Of a stretch of 64,000 bases of DNA, positions 19,058 to 32,046 are shown piece by piece. Source of the stretch: Caballeronia fortuita (lineage in GTDB: Bacteria > Pseudomonadota > Gammaproteobacteria > Burkholderiales > Burkholderiaceae); contig NZ_FCNX02000005.1 in the NCBI RefSeq assembly GCF_001544835.2, forward strand, positions 124,001 through 188,000, written 5' to 3'. The first letter of the stretch is position 1; each line of letters opens with the position of its first letter. A model generated the notes under the pieces. That model ran no database searches. It had not been told where the DNA came from and saw only the letters and a list, made by a program, of their open reading frames with translations. A program made the position numbers and the translations under genes.

Positions 19058-21637
19058 ATGAGCGTCATCGCCGCCGTCGCCACGCCCTGTGAAACGCTGC
19101 GCGCTGCCTACAAGGCGGCGAAGACGGCGCTCATCGAACGCTTCCAGTCGACATCGAACGTCGAGCCGCTGATGCACGCGCTCGGCCGCGCCACGGACGA
19201 CGCGCTCAAAGGCGCGTGGTCCGCGTGCGACATGCCCGAAGGCGCGGCGCTCGTCGCGGTCGGCGGCTATGGGCGCGGCGAGCTTGCGCCCTACTCCGAC
19301 GTCGACATTCTCGTGCTGCTGCCGGATTTCGCGTCCGACGATGCATCGCTGAACGGCCGCGTCGAACGATTCATCGGCATGGCGTGGGATCTCGGGCTCG
19401 ATATCGGCAGCAGCGTGCGCTCGGTCGAGCAATGCATCGCCGAGGCGGGCAACGACATCACCGTGCAGACCTCGCTGCTCGAAGCGCGGCGCATCTGTGG
19501 CGATCCGCAGCTTTTTCAGCGCTTTTCGGCGCGCTACCGCGAGACGCTCGATCCGCGCGCGTTCTTTCAAGCGAAAGTGCTGGAAATGCGCCAGCGGCAC
19601 GCGAAGTTCCAGGACACGCCGTACAGCCTCGAACCGAACATCAAGGAAAGTCCAGGCGGGCTGCGCGATCTTCAACTGATCTTGTGGATCGCGCGCGCGG
19701 CGGGTTTCGGCAGCAGTTGGCGCGAACTCGACGCACGCGGCCTCATCACCGAACGCGAAGCGCGCGAGCTGCGTCGCAACGAGGGCTTTCTCAAGGCGTT
19801 GCGCGCGCGCCTTCATGTGATCGCGAAGCGTCGGCAGGACATTCTCGTGTTCGATCTGCAAACGGCGCTCGCGGAAAGTTTCGGCTTCGAGGCGACCGAT
19901 GCCAAGCGCGCGAGCGAGCAGCTGATGCGCCGTTACTACTGGGCGGCGAAGGCCGTCACGCAGCTCGCGACCATCCTGATCCAGAACGTCGAGGCGCAGC
20001 TTTTCCCGTCGACGAGCGGCGTCACGCGCGTGATTTCCGGGCGCTTCGTCGAGAAGCAAGGCATGCTCGAAATTTCCGACGACGATGTTTTCGAGCGCGA
20101 GCCGCACGCCATTCTCGAAGCATTTTTGCTGTACGAGCAGACGCGCGGCATCAAGGGATTTTCCGCTCGGACGCTGCGCGCGATCTACAACGCACGCGAT
20201 CTGATGGACCGCAACTGGCGGCGCGATCCTGAGAATCGCCGGCTTTTCATGGAGATTCTCAAGCAGCCCGAAGGCATCACGCACGCGTTTCGACTGATGA
20301 ACCAGACGAGCGTGCTCGGGCGATATCTGCTGAATTTCCGGCGCATCGTCGGACAGATGCAGCATGATCTGTATCACGTCTATACCGTCGATCAGCACAT
20401 CCTCATGGTGCTGCGTAATCTGCGGCGTTTCGCGATCGCGGAACACGCGCACGAGTATCCCTTCTGCAGTCAGTTGATGGGCAACTTCGAACGCCCGTGG
20501 GTGCTGTACGTCGCGGCGCTTTTTCACGACATCGCGAAAGGACGCGGCGGCGATCACTCGACGCTCGGCATGGCCGACGCCCGCCGCTTCTGCCGCGAGC
20601 ACGACATCGGACGCGAAGACAGTGAGCTCGTCGTGTGGCTCGTGCAGCAGCATCTGACGATGAGCCAGGTCGCGCAAAAGCAGGATACGAGCGATCCCGA
20701 GGTCATCAAGCAGTTCGCGTCCGTCGTGAAAACGGAGCGGCGGCTCGCGGCGCTGTATCTGCTGACGGTCGCTGATATTCGCGGCACGAGCCCGAAGGTC
20801 TGGAACAACTGGAAAGGCAAGCTGCTCGAGGACCTCTTCCGCGCGACGCAGGCAGTGCTCGGCGGCGCGCAGCCGGATACGCATTCGGAACTCAAATCGC
20901 GTCAGGAAGCGGCGCTCGCCCTGCTGCGCCTCGAAACCGTGCCGGATGGCGCGCAAGAGCGTTTGTGGGATCAGCTCGATGTCGGCTATTTCCTGCGTCA
21001 CGATCCCGCCGATATCGCGTGGCAGACGCGCGTGCTCTACCGGCACGTCACGAGCGAGGCGCCGATCGTGCGCGCGCGGCCCTCGCCGATCGGCGCGGCG
21101 CTGCAAGTGCTCGTCTACGTGAAGGATCGGCCCGATCTTTTCGCGGGCATCTGCGCGTACTTCGACAAGAACGGTCTGTCCGTGCTCGATGCGCGCGTGA
21201 CGACGACGCGCCACGGCTATGCGCTCGACAACTTCCTCGTCGCCCATCCGGATCACGACGGAAGTTATCGCGACATCGCCAATCTCGTCGAGCAGCAACT
21301 CGCCGCGCTGCTGACGGACGAGCGCATTCTCCCGGAACCGTCGAAGGGCCGTGTATCGCGGCTCGTGCGCACGTTTCCGATTACGCCGCGCGTGGACCTG
21401 CGTCCCGACGACCGCGGCCAGTACTACATCCTGTCCGTGTCGGCCAACGACCGGCAGGGCCTTCTTTATTCGATCGCGCGCGTGCTGGCGCAACACCGGA
21501 TCGGCGTGCAGGCGGCGCGGATCAACACGCTCGGCGAACGCGTCGAGGACGTGTTCCTGCTCGACGGCAAGAGCTTGTCGAATAACCGCACCCAGATCCA
21601 GGTGGAAACCGAACTGCTGCGCGCGATCGCAGCCTGA
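19058..21637 (+). CDS. glnD: PII uridylyltransferase/uridylyl-removing enzyme
   Basis: GlnD senses glutamine and adds or removes UMP on PII proteins, controlling nitrogen assimilation. The 859-residue protein has the nucleotidyltransferase motif [15 protein letters not shown] at residues 69-83, an HD hydrolase domain with [13 protein letters not shown] near residue 490, and two C-terminal ACT domains ([20 protein letters not shown] segment at the end). All domains are intact. It ends 6 bp before the next gene, with which it may be cotranscribed. Confidence 0.96.
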   Translation: MSVIAAVATPCETLRAAYKAAKTALIERFQSTSNVEPLMHALGRATDDALKGAWSACDMPEGAALVAVGGYGRGELAPYSDVDILVLLPDFASDDASLNGRVERFIGMAWDLGLDIGSSVRSVEQCIAEAGNDITVQTSLLEARRICGDPQLFQRFSARYRETLDPRAFFQAKVLEMRQRHAKFQDTPYSLEPNIKESPGGLRDLQLILWIARAAGFGSSWRELDARGLITEREARELRRNEGFLKALRARLHVIAKRRQDILVFDLQTALAESFGFEATDAKRASEQLMRRYYWAAKAVTQLATILIQNVEAQLFPSTSGVTRVISGRFVEKQGMLEISDDDVFEREPHAILEAFLLYEQTRGIKGFSARTLRAIYNARDLMDRNWRRDPENRRLFMEILKQPEGITHAFRLMNQTSVLGRYLLNFRRIVGQMQHDLYHVYTVDQHILMVLRNLRRFAIAEHAHEYPFCSQLMGNFERPWVLYVAALFHDIAKGRGGDHSTLGMADARRFCREHDIGREDSELVVWLVQQHLTMSQVAQKQDTSDPEVIKQFASVVKTERRLAALYLLTVADIRGTSPKVWNNWKGKLLEDLFRATQAVLGGAQPDTHSELKSRQEAALALLRLETVPDGAQERLWDQLDVGYFLRHDPADIAWQTRVLYRHVTSEAPIVRARPSPIGAALQVLVYVKDRPDLFAGICAYFDKNGLSVLDARVTTTRHGYALDNFLVAHPDHDGSYRDIANLVEQQLAALLTDERILPEPSKGRVSRLVRTFPITPRVDLRPDDRGQYYILSVSANDRQGLLYSIARVLAQHRIGVQAARINTLGERVEDVFLLDGKSLSNNRTQIQVETELLRAIAA

Positions 21638-21643
21638 GACTTT

Positions 21644-23752
21644 ATGCGCGTCAAACTGACAGCCAAACATCCGCGTCCGACATCGGCGGCGCGCTCGCCG
21701 GTTCGGACCGGCACGACCACGGGGCGCAAGCCCGTTCGCCCGAGCGCGCCGGAAGAGACGCGTCCCAAGCGGACGGACAAGCCTGCCGAGAAGCGCGGTG
21801 ATGCGCCGCGTGAACCACGCGCTTTCAAGCCGCGTGGCGATGATTCGCGTTCGGGCAGTGGTCCGCGCAAGTCGTTCGAAGGACGATCGGCGCCAAGCGG
21901 CGATGAACGTCGTCCGTTCAAACCGCGTGGCGACGATTCGCGTCCGGCGTTTGGCGAGCGTAGTCCGCGCAAGTCGTTCGAAGGACGATCGGCGGCGGGC
22001 GGCGATGAACGTCGCCCGTTCAAGCCGCGTGGTGATGATTCGCGCCCTCCGTTTAACGAGCGTGGACCGCGCAAATCGTTCGAGGGACGCTCGGCGGCGG
22101 GCGGCGATGAGCGTCGCCCGTTCAAACCGCGTGGCGATGATTCGCGTCCGGCGTTTGGCGAACGTGGCCCGCGCAAGTCGTTCGAAGGACAGCCCGCACC
22201 GAGCGGCGATGAACGTCGTCCGTCCAAACCGCGTGGCGACGATTCGCGTCCTGCGTTTGGCGAACGTGGTCCGCGCAAGTCGTTCGAAGGACGGTCGGCG
22301 GCGGGCGGCGATGAGCGTCGCCCGTTCAAACCGCGTGGTGATGATTCGCGTCCTGCGTTTAATGAACGTGGCCCGCGCAAGTCGTTCGAAGGACGTTCTG
22401 CACCGAGCGGCGATGAACGTCGCCCCTTCAAACCGCGTGGCGATGATTCGCGTCCTGCGTTTGGCGAGCGTGGTCCGCGCAAGTCGTTCGAAGGACGTTC
22501 TGCACCGAGCGGCGATGAGCGTCGTCCGTTCAAACCGCGTGGTGACGATTCGCGTCCTCCGTTCAACGAGCGTGGCCCGCGCAAGTCGTTCGAAGGACGG
22601 CCCGCACCGAGCGGCGATGAACGTCGCCCGTTCAAGCCGCGTGGCGACGATTCGCGTCCTCCGTTTAACGATCGTGGTCCGCGCAAGTCGTTCGAGGGAC
22701 GGTCGGCGGCGGGCGGCGATGAACGTCGCCCGTTCAAACCGCGTGGTGATGATTCGCGTCCTGCGTTCGGCGAACGTGGTCCGCGCAAGTCGTTCGAAGG
22801 ACGGCCCGCACCGCACGGCGATGAACGTCGCCCCTTCAAGCCGCGTGGCGATGACTCACGTCCTGCGTTCAATGAACGTGGCCCGCGCAAATCGGCTGAA
22901 GACCGTACGTTCAAGCCGCGCGAAGAACGCAAGCCCGCGCCGCAGCCCGCCGCGCGTGTCGTCGAGTCCGCGCCGAAACACCGCGATCACAACGACGGCC
23001 TCGTGCGCCTGTCCAAGGTCATGTCGGAACTCGGCCTGTGCTCGCGCCGCGAAGCCGACGAATGGATCGAGAAAGGCTGGGTGCTCGTCGATGGCGTCGT
23101 CATCGATACGCTCGGCACGCGCATCCGTCCGACGCAGGAAATCGAAATCCTGCCCGCCGCGCATTCCGCGCAGGCGCGCCTCGTCACGATCCTGCTGCAT
23201 AAGCCGGTGGGTTACGTGTCGGGTCAAGCGGAAGACGGCTACGAACCCGCGGTCACGCTCATCAACCCGGCCAATCACTGGAATGAAGACCACTCGGGCA
23301 TCCGCTTCGCGCCCAACCATCTGCGCACGCTCGCGCCGGCCGGCCGGCTCGATATCGATTCCACTGGCCTGCTCGTGCTCACGCAGGACGGCCGGATCGC
23401 GAAGCAACTGATCGGCGGCCACTCGGAAGTCGACAAGGAATACCTCGTGCGCGTGCGCTACGGCGAGCATGAAGTCGATGTCGATCAGCATCTGCCCGCC
23501 GAGAAGCTCGCGCTCCTGCGTCACGGCCTCGAACTCGACGGCGTCGCGCTCAAGACGGCGCAAGTGAGCTGGCAGAACGGCGAGCAACTGCGCTTCGTGC
23601 TGCGCGAAGGCAAGAAGCGGCAGATTCGCCGGATGTGCGAACTGGTCGGGCTGGACGTCGTCGGCCTGAAGCGCATCCGCATGGGCCGAGTCACGCTCGG
23701 CGCGCTGCCGCCGGGTCAGTGGCGCTATCTCGGCCCGAACGAGACTTTCTAA
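21644..23752 (+). CDS. RsuA/RluB/RluF-family pseudouridine synthase with N-terminal repeat tract
   Basis: The C-terminal 250 or so residues form a standard rRNA pseudouridine synthase: an S4 RNA-binding domain near residues 453-500 (LSKVMSELGLCSRREADEWI), LLHKPVGYVSG near 515, the catalytic Asp in AGRLDIDSTGLLVLT near 568, and the C-terminal KKRQIRRMCELVGLDV. It looks closest to RluF, but the target uridine cannot be assigned. Residues 1-450 are a basic, disordered extension. It holds ten full copies and one truncated copy of a 34-residue unit of the form FKPRGDDSRP..GERGPRKSFEGR..GGDERRP. The family core is about 250-300 residues, so the extension more than doubles it. The tract may bind RNA non-specifically. 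Confidence 0.9.
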   Translation: MRVKLTAKHPRPTSAARSPVRTGTTTGRKPVRPSAPEETRPKRTDKPAEKRGDAPREPRAFKPRGDDSRSGSGPRKSFEGRSAPSGDERRPFKPRGDDSRPAFGERSPRKSFEGRSAAGGDERRPFKPRGDDSRPPFNERGPRKSFEGRSAAGGDERRPFKPRGDDSRPAFGERGPRKSFEGQPAPSGDERRPSKPRGDDSRPAFGERGPRKSFEGRSAAGGDERRPFKPRGDDSRPAFNERGPRKSFEGRSAPSGDERRPFKPRGDDSRPAFGERGPRKSFEGRSAPSGDERRPFKPRGDDSRPPFNERGPRKSFEGRPAPSGDERRPFKPRGDDSRPPFNDRGPRKSFEGRSAAGGDERRPFKPRGDDSRPAFGERGPRKSFEGRPAPHGDERRPFKPRGDDSRPAFNERGPRKSAEDRTFKPREERKPAPQPAARVVESAPKHRDHNDGLVRLSKVMSELGLCSRREADEWIEKGWVLVDGVVIDTLGTRIRPTQEIEILPAAHSAQARLVTILLHKPVGYVSGQAEDGYEPAVTLINPANHWNEDHSGIRFAPNHLRTLAPAGRLDIDSTGLLVLTQDGRIAKQLIGGHSEVDKEYLVRVRYGEHEVDVDQHLPAEKLALLRHGLELDGVALKTAQVSWQNGEQLRFVLREGKKRQIRRMCELVGLDVVGLKRIRMGRVTLGALPPGQWRYLGPNETF
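21824..22908 (+). repeat. 102-bp in-frame tandem repeat (10 full units and a partial)
   Basis: The first unit is 93 bp (a 3-codon deletion); nine units of 102 bp follow and a truncated eleventh ends near 22908. Units differ mainly at synonymous sites and at three variable positions (AF/PF, GE/NE/ND, SAAG/SAPS/PAPS). The period is a multiple of three, which keeps all frames open and creates long false frames on both strands. Confidence 0.95.
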
Positions 23753-23840
23753 GCAGACCTGCGACTGCGCGCACGTCCGATCGATCGTGCGCGCAGCCGG
23801 ATGTTGCGTCGCAAAAACACCACGTTTTCAGCACTAAACA

Positions 23841-23870
23841 GGCACGATGCCGTCCCGATCGTGCCTTTTC
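23841..23870 (+). terminator. Intrinsic terminator after the pseudouridine synthase gene
   Basis: GGCACGAT, a 9-nt loop, ATCGTGCC, then TTTTCGTTTT. It lies about 90 bp after the stop codon at 23752. The rest of the 267-bp gap to the next gene shows no further clear element. Confidence 0.7.
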
Positions 23871-24019
23871 GTTTTCGACCGCTTTTTGGCTAAAGAAAAT
23901 GTTTCATCGATCCGATACACCTGACAGGCGGATGCGCGGGGCGCTCACTTCGCCGAGGAACGCAGGGCAGCAGGATCAGTAGGATCAGCAGCATTGAACG
24001 ACATTGATGGAGAATCGCC

Positions 24020-24256
24020 ATGTCAGTTGAAATCATCGTTCGTGATACGGGAACCGGTCTGGAAATCGTGAGCGGCCGACGACGGCTCGAAACGCTGCTC
24101 GCTCTGCGCGACGAAGTCGTCGTGATGAGTCCCGGCATCGGTGAAATGGTGATCGCCCGGCTGCCCGATGGGCGCCTGCAGGCATCCGCGAATCCGGAGC
24201 ACGTCGCGCTCTTCCGTCAACCCGACGTTAGCGGCAGTCCGAAAACGTTGGCGTAA
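24020..24256 (+). CDS. Small orphan protein, 78 residues
   Basis: I do not recognise this protein. It starts MSVEIIVRDTGTGLEIVSG at ATG 24020, with GGAG 8 nt upstream, and ends just before a strong terminator, so it looks like a real monocistronic gene. There is no signal peptide or membrane segment. The stretch LEIVSGRRRLETLLAL faintly resembles the ParB N-terminal box that precedes helix alpha-1, but the protein is far too short for a ParB and the likeness may be chance. Confidence 0.6.
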   Translation: MSVEIIVRDTGTGLEIVSGRRRLETLLALRDEVVVMSPGIGEMVIARLPDGRLQASANPEHVALFRQPDVSGSPKTLA

Positions 24257-24258
24257 CG

Positions 24259-24297
24259 AAAAAGCCGCTCCTTGCGAGAGCGGCTTTTCGTTTTCAG
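24259..24297. terminator. Bidirectional terminator between the 78-residue orphan and def
   Basis: AAAAGCCGCTC (24260-24270), a 7-nt loop and GAGCGGCTTTT (24278-24288), then CGTTTTC. A-runs on the left and T-runs on the right let it serve both convergent genes. Confidence 0.8.
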
Positions 24298-24327
24298 ACT
24301 ATTCTTCGCGATGCAAACCGCGCGGAC

Positions 24328-26963
<2,636 letters not shown>

Positions 26964-27058
26964 TCAACCGACCGTTCGATTGTCTCAGAAGATCGGTAAA
27001 TCGTGGCGTCGGCCGAATGGCCTAAGTACGCGCGCCGGTGCGGCAGCGCGCACGCAAA

Positions 27059-27082
27059 GAAAAGCGCCCCGGCCGGGGCGCG
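27059..27082 (-). terminator. Intrinsic terminator after zipA
   Basis: A perfect palindrome GCGCCCCGGCCGGGGCGC at 27065-27082 is followed on the minus strand by TTTTCTTT. It lies about 45 bp past the zipA stop, in the 190-bp zipA-ligA gap. ligA may therefore have its own promoter or depend on read-through. Confidence 0.65.
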
Positions 27083-27126
27083 ATCATGGGTCGGCGGAAC
27101 GCGCGTTGCGTCGCGCGCAGCGGGAA

Positions 27127-28377
27127 TTACTGGCTGAAAAGACGGCGCGTCGCGGGCGAGCCAGCCGGAATGCCCGCCTGCTCCAGCTTCGCATAAAGCG
27201 TCATCAACTGCTTTTCGATGGCAAGCAGCGCGGATTCCGGCAAGGGCCGGCGCTGATCGTCGACGACCCGCGCGCCGATGCGCTCCGACAGCGACTTCGC
27301 GTAATCACACATCAGGCGAAACGGCAGGATGTCCTCGTCGGCGACGGGCACGTCGAGCACCAGCGTGATCATCTGGCCGCCCTTGTAGGTGAGGTCGTCG
27401 CGCAGGAAGTTTGTGTCGCCGAACTGGAGCATGAAGACGGGATTCTGCTTGGCGTCGAGCTTCACGAAGCGCGTGCCGTCGCGCGAGAGCAGCAGGCCGT
27501 CTTGCGATGCGACCGCCTGCACGTAGTTCGCGGACCACGGCGCGCCATCGGAGAGGATGTTGATCGAGAGCTGCGCGTCGCATTGCGCGGCGAACGCGTC
27601 GAGCTCGCGCGCCATGCCGACGGTTTCCATCATGTCGGGGAATTCGGGTGCGCCGTCGATGGCATCGGCGAGGCGCTGCACGCCCGTCACGAACTCTGAA
27701 AATTCAAGCTCGTTGAGCGGGCCGCTGCGGTTCGCGAGCTGCGCGGCCGCGCGCAGTTCGTCGTAACGCACGCCGTTGCGCGGCAGTTCCCACGTGCTCT
27801 CGCCTTCCGCCTTGCCTTCGATCGTCACGGGCTTCGTGCCCGCGCGACGCAGCCGCTGCGCGAGCGGAATCACGCGATCGCCAGCTACCGGCGCGGCGAG
27901 GCGAATCGGCACGACGCAATCGATGCGCCGGTCGACGACCGCCGGCGGCGTCGACGAAATCGTGGTCGCGGCGGGCATCACCGGCTCGGTGCGTTCGTCT
28001 TCGGGCATGCTCTGCGCTTCGTCGGAAACGCCGTTGGCCGACGTGGCCTCCGCCTGCAGATCGACGGCCGTGTCGGCCGGGGCAACGGGAACCGCCGCCG
28101 TCTCCTCGTTCGCCGCGCCGAAGCTCGGCTCGACGCGCACATCGCGCGGCTCGGCGTCGACCTCGCCCGCGACCGGCTCGCGCCGCGACTGGCGCACCGG
28201 TTCGATGAACGGCTGCTCGTCGTCGGTTTCCTGGCGAGCGAGCGCATCGGCCGCTTCGTCGGGCATCGGACGCGGCATCTTGCGGCGCACCTTCGCGCTC
28301 TGCCACGCGTTGTACACGACCACGCCGCCCACCACCACGGCTCCGGCTCCAACCAAACCGAGTGTCAACTCGTCCAT
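27127..28377 (-). CDS. zipA: ZipA-like cell division protein
   Basis: ZipA tethers FtsZ to the inner membrane at the division site. The 416-residue protein has one N-terminal membrane segment (LGLVGAGAVVVGGVVVYNAW), a basic patch (KVRRKMPRP) and a long acidic, Ala/Pro/Val-rich linker to about residue 165. The C-terminal domain resembles the ZipA FtsZ-binding fold (LSINILSDGAPWSANYVQAV, then ITLVLDVPVADEDILPFRLM). The context smc-zipA-ligA supports the name. The linker is poorly conserved, as is usual in ZipA. Confidence 0.88.
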   Translation of the reverse strand: MDELTLGLVGAGAVVVGGVVVYNAWQSAKVRRKMPRPMPDEAADALARQETDDEQPFIEPVRQSRREPVAGEVDAEPRDVRVEPSFGAANEETAAVPVAPADTAVDLQAEATSANGVSDEAQSMPEDERTEPVMPAATTISSTPPAVVDRRIDCVVPIRLAAPVAGDRVIPLAQRLRRAGTKPVTIEGKAEGESTWELPRNGVRYDELRAAAQLANRSGPLNELEFSEFVTGVQRLADAIDGAPEFPDMMETVGMARELDAFAAQCDAQLSINILSDGAPWSANYVQAVASQDGLLLSRDGTRFVKLDAKQNPVFMLQFGDTNFLRDDLTYKGGQMITLVLDVPVADEDILPFRLMCDYAKSLSERIGARVVDDQRRPLPESALLAIEKQLMTLYAKLEQAGIPAGSPATRRLFSQ

Positions 28378-28530
28378 GCAGGCTCCATCATCCTTTTAGG
28401 TTACGAAGCGCCGCGCGATCTGTCGCACGCATCGCGCCGTCCGGCCGATGCGCGCACTCCGCGCCATGACGCACGTCGCCGGAACGTCGTCCGGCGTCAC
28501 TCATATTTCAAACCGGCGAGACGCCGGGCT

Positions 28531-31500
28531 TCAGCCGTTCTGCGCGAAGCCCGCCGCCGCTTCCATGTCGACCGCCACGATGCGCGACACGCCCTGCTCC
28601 TGCATCGTCACGCCGATCAGTTGCTGCGCCATTTCCATCGCGATCTTGTTGTGCGAGATGAACAGGAACTGCGTTTTGGCAGCCATCGCGCGCACGAGGT
28701 TCGCGAAGCGTTCCGTGTTGGCGTCGTCGAGCGGCGCGTCGACCTCGTCGAGCAGACAGAACGGCGCGGGGTTCAACTGGAACATTGCGAACACGAGCGC
28801 GGTCGCGGTCAGCGCCTTTTCACCGCCCGAAAGCAGGTGAATCGTCGAATTCTTCTTGCCGGGCGGCTGCGCCATGACCTGCACGCCGGCGTCGAGAATT
28901 TCATCGCCGGTCATGATGAGCTTCGCCTGGCCGCCGCCGAAAAGCCGCGGGAACAGCTCGCCGAAGTGACGATTCACCTCGTCGAACGTGCCCTGCAGGA
29001 GCGCGCGCGTTTCCTGGTCGATCTTCTGGATCGCGTCTTCGAGCGTGCCGATGGCGTCGTTCAGATCGGCCGATTGCGCATCGAGGAAATGCTTGCGCTC
29101 GGTTGCAGCCGCGAGCTCTTCGAGCGCGGCCATGTTGACGGGGCCGAGCGCGGTAATCGCGTTGTTCAGACGCGTGACTTCGCCTTGCAGATACGACGGC
29201 TTCATGTCCGGCGTGAGCTTTTCGGCGAGTTCGGCTTCGTCGACGCCCGCCGCCTGCAACTGCTCGACGAACTGCTCGCCGCTGATGCGCGCGGCCTGCT
29301 CCTTCAACTGCAATTCGTTGATCTTGTCGCGCAGCGGCTGCAGCGAGCGCTCGGCCAAGAGGCGCTGCTCGTCGGACTGACGCAGACGCGCGGTCAGATC
29401 CTCCAGTTCGACGCGCGCCGCATGCAGCGACTCCTCGCGCGCCGCGCGCACTTCGAGCGCGTCCTGCAGGCCGGTCTGCGCCGTCTGCTCGTTGATGGTT
29501 TCCAGTTCGGCGCGCGCGTCTTCCAGCGTGCCCGCAATGCGCTCGCTCTGATCGTGCGCCGTCTCGATGTTGCGTCTGTATTCGTCGATCTTCGCGGCGA
29601 GCCCGCGCACGGCAAAGCTCGCGTCGCTGGCGGCGCGTTCCAGTTCGCGCAGTTCGTGGCGCGCGTTCGTGAGTTCCTCGTCGAGCGATTCGAACGCAAG
29701 CTGGTTGTCTTCGAAACGCGCCTGCAATTGCGCGATCTCACCGTCGTGACGCTCGAACGCGGCTTCCGATTCGGCCCGCAATGCACGCTGCTCGTCGACC
29801 TGCGCGGCGATCTCTTCGAGTTCCTCGCCGATCTGCGTGCTGCGCTGCGTATAGCGCTCATGCGCCTGCGCGAGCTTGAGCACATCCAGCTGCAATGCGT
29901 GGACGCGCTGCGTCGCGCGCTCGGCGGCAGCGCGCGCTTCCGCGAGCGTCTGCGAACCTTGCGTATGGGCGGCGTCGGCGCGCACGGCGTTGGCCTTGGC
30001 TTCATCGGAAAGTAAGGCTTGCGCGCGCACCTGCTTCGTGAGGTTCTCGATTTCCTGCGCACGCGCGAGCATGCCCGACTGTTCGGAGTCCGGCGCGTAG
30101 AGCTGCACGCCCACGCGCGTCACGATATGCCCTGCCTTCACGACGAACGTCGCGCCATCCGGCAACTGATTGCGCGAAGCGAGCGCCGTTGCGAGATCGT
30201 CGGCGACGAAGGTCGTCGCGAGCCATTCGTTGAGCACGGCGCGCAGGCCCGGATCGTCGATGCGAACCAGCGACAGCAACGCGCGCAAGCCCTGCGGCGC
30301 TTCGACCGGCTTGCCCGCGACCGGCGGCGAGAAGAACGCGAGCTTGGCGGGCGGCGCATCGGTGGCGAAGGCCTTGACCCAATCCAGATTCGATACTTCG
30401 AGCGCAGCAAGACGCTCGCGCAGCACGGATTCGAGCGCCGCTTCCCAGCCGGTCTCGACGTGCAGCTTCTTCCACAGACGCGGCAGCGCGCCGAGCTCGT
30501 GCTTGTCGAGCCACGGCTGGATCTTGCCTTCGGTCTGCACGCTTTCCTGAAGCTGCTTCAATGCGGCGAGACGCGCTTCGAGCTGATGGATCTGCGCGCT
30601 CTCCTTCTGCACGCGCTCTTGCGCGGCGCGGCGTTCGGCGTCGAGGCGCGGCACGGTTTCCTGTGCATCGGCGAGACGCGCCTGCGCTTCGGCGAGAATC
30701 TCTTCGTTCTCGGCAAGCTGCATGCGCAACTCTTCGAGATGCGCTTCGTCGGGCGCGTCCAGTCCGCTCGCTTCGCTCTTCAGGCGTTCCTGACGCTGCT
30801 GCAATTGCTGAAGCTGCTGATCCGCGTTGCGCTGATGCGCCGCTTCGAGCTTGAGCGCCTGTTCCGCGCGCGCAATGCCCGCGCGTTCTTCGTTCAGTTG
30901 CGCCTGCGCATCGCGCCAGCGGGCTTCGAGCGCAGGCAGCGCGTCGTGCTGAGCGGCGGCGTTTTCCTGCGCGATGGCCGCCTTTTGCTCGCCTTCCGCG
31001 AGCGCTTCGGTCGCGGTGTCGATTTCGTCGCGCGCCTTCTGCGCCTGCACCTGCCACTGCTCCCGCTGCGCGGTGAGCGCGGCGATCTGCGCCTGAACGC
31101 GATTGCGCGATTCGACGATGAAGCGGATCTCCGCCTCCAGCCTGCTCACTTCGGCATTGGCTTCGTAGAGCGAGCCTTGCGCGCCCTGCATTGTGTCGCT
31201 CGCGCTGTAGTGCGCGACGCGCAGCGTTTCCAGCTGCGCCTCGACCTCGCGCAGACGCGCGGTCTGCGCTTCCAGTTCAACCTGCGCCTCGCGGATCGCG
31301 CGCTGCTGACGCTCGGCCTCGTTGCCCGCTTCCTTCTTGCGCAGAAGCCACAGAAGGCGCTGCTTCTCTTCGCCTTCGGTCTGCAGTTCCTTGTACTTCG
31401 TCGCGACGACCGCCTGCGCTTCGAGCTTCTCGAGATTCGTCGACAGTTCGCGCACGATGTCTTCGACGCGCGTCAGATTCTCGCGCGTGTCGTGCAGCCG

Positions 31501-32046
31501 GTTCTCGGTCTCGCGGCGGCGCTCCTTGTACTTCGACACGCCCGCGGCCTCTTCGAGAAACACGCGCAGCTCTTCGGGCTTCGCCTCGATGATGCGCGCG
31601 ATCATGCCCTGCCCGATGATCGCGTACGCGCGCGGTCCGAGACCGGTGCCGAGGAAGATGTCCTGGATGTCGCGACGGCGCGCGGGCAGATTGTTGATGT
31701 AGTAGCTGGAGGTGCCGTCGCGCGTCAGCACGCGCTTCACGGCGATCTCGCCGTAGGCGCTCCACTGACCGGCGGCGCGGCCGTCGCCGTTATCGAAAAT
31801 GAGTTCGACGCTCGCCCGGCTGCCGGGTTTGCGCGCGGTCGAGCCGTTGAAGATCACGTCCTGCATCGATTCGCCGCGCAACTCGGAGGCGCGCGATTCG
31901 CCGAGCACCCAGCGCACGGCATCGATGATGTTGGACTTGCCACAGCCATTCGGCCCGACGACGCCGACCAGCTGGCCGGGGACCTGGAAATGCGTGGGAT
32001 CGACGAAGGATTTGAAGCCAGCGAGTTTTATCGAGGTCAGACGCAC
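28531..32046 (-). CDS. smc: Chromosome segregation protein SMC
   Basis: SMC forms the condensin ring with ScpA and ScpB. The 1171-residue protein has Walker A GPNGCGKSN at residues 31-39, two long coiled coils with many Glu/Ala/Gln heptads, and a hinge near residues 515-670. The C-terminal head has LLSGGEKALTATAL (signature) and FCLLDEVDAPLDDAN (Walker B). The start is GTG at 32046. On the minus strand TATATATT lies about 30 bp upstream and may be a -10 element. The order smc-zipA-ligA is typical of this group. Confidence 0.97.
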   Translation of the reverse strand: MRLTSIKLAGFKSFVDPTHFQVPGQLVGVVGPNGCGKSNIIDAVRWVLGESRASELRGESMQDVIFNGSTARKPGSRASVELIFDNGDGRAAGQWSAYGEIAVKRVLTRDGTSSYYINNLPARRRDIQDIFLGTGLGPRAYAIIGQGMIARIIEAKPEELRVFLEEAAGVSKYKERRRETENRLHDTRENLTRVEDIVRELSTNLEKLEAQAVVATKYKELQTEGEEKQRLLWLLRKKEAGNEAERQQRAIREAQVELEAQTARLREVEAQLETLRVAHYSASDTMQGAQGSLYEANAEVSRLEAEIRFIVESRNRVQAQIAALTAQREQWQVQAQKARDEIDTATEALAEGEQKAAIAQENAAAQHDALPALEARWRDAQAQLNEERAGIARAEQALKLEAAHQRNADQQLQQLQQRQERLKSEASGLDAPDEAHLEELRMQLAENEEILAEAQARLADAQETVPRLDAERRAAQERVQKESAQIHQLEARLAALKQLQESVQTEGKIQPWLDKHELGALPRLWKKLHVETGWEAALESVLRERLAALEVSNLDWVKAFATDAPPAKLAFFSPPVAGKPVEAPQGLRALLSLVRIDDPGLRAVLNEWLATTFVADDLATALASRNQLPDGATFVVKAGHIVTRVGVQLYAPDSEQSGMLARAQEIENLTKQVRAQALLSDEAKANAVRADAAHTQGSQTLAEARAAAERATQRVHALQLDVLKLAQAHERYTQRSTQIGEELEEIAAQVDEQRALRAESEAAFERHDGEIAQLQARFEDNQLAFESLDEELTNARHELRELERAASDASFAVRGLAAKIDEYRRNIETAHDQSERIAGTLEDARAELETINEQTAQTGLQDALEVRAAREESLHAARVELEDLTARLRQSDEQRLLAERSLQPLRDKINELQLKEQAARISGEQFVEQLQAAGVDEAELAEKLTPDMKPSYLQGEVTRLNNAITALGPVNMAALEELAAATERKHFLDAQSADLNDAIGTLEDAIQKIDQETRALLQGTFDEVNRHFGELFPRLFGGGQAKLIMTGDEILDAGVQVMAQPPGKKNSTIHLLSGGEKALTATALVFAMFQLNPAPFCLLDEVDAPLDDANTERFANLVRAMAAKTQFLFISHNKIAMEMAQQLIGVTMQEQGVSRIVAVDMEAAAGFAQNG

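Noticed and set aside
19034..22816. A 1260-codon open frame on the minus strand opposite glnD and the repeat tract
   Set aside because: It lies antisense to two clear genes. It stays open because of high GC and the 102-bp repeat, and its product is a low-complexity Arg-rich repeat.
21824..22908. CRISPR array or minisatellite outside a gene
   Set aside because: The 102-bp units are contiguous, in frame with the pseudouridine synthase, and have no spacers.
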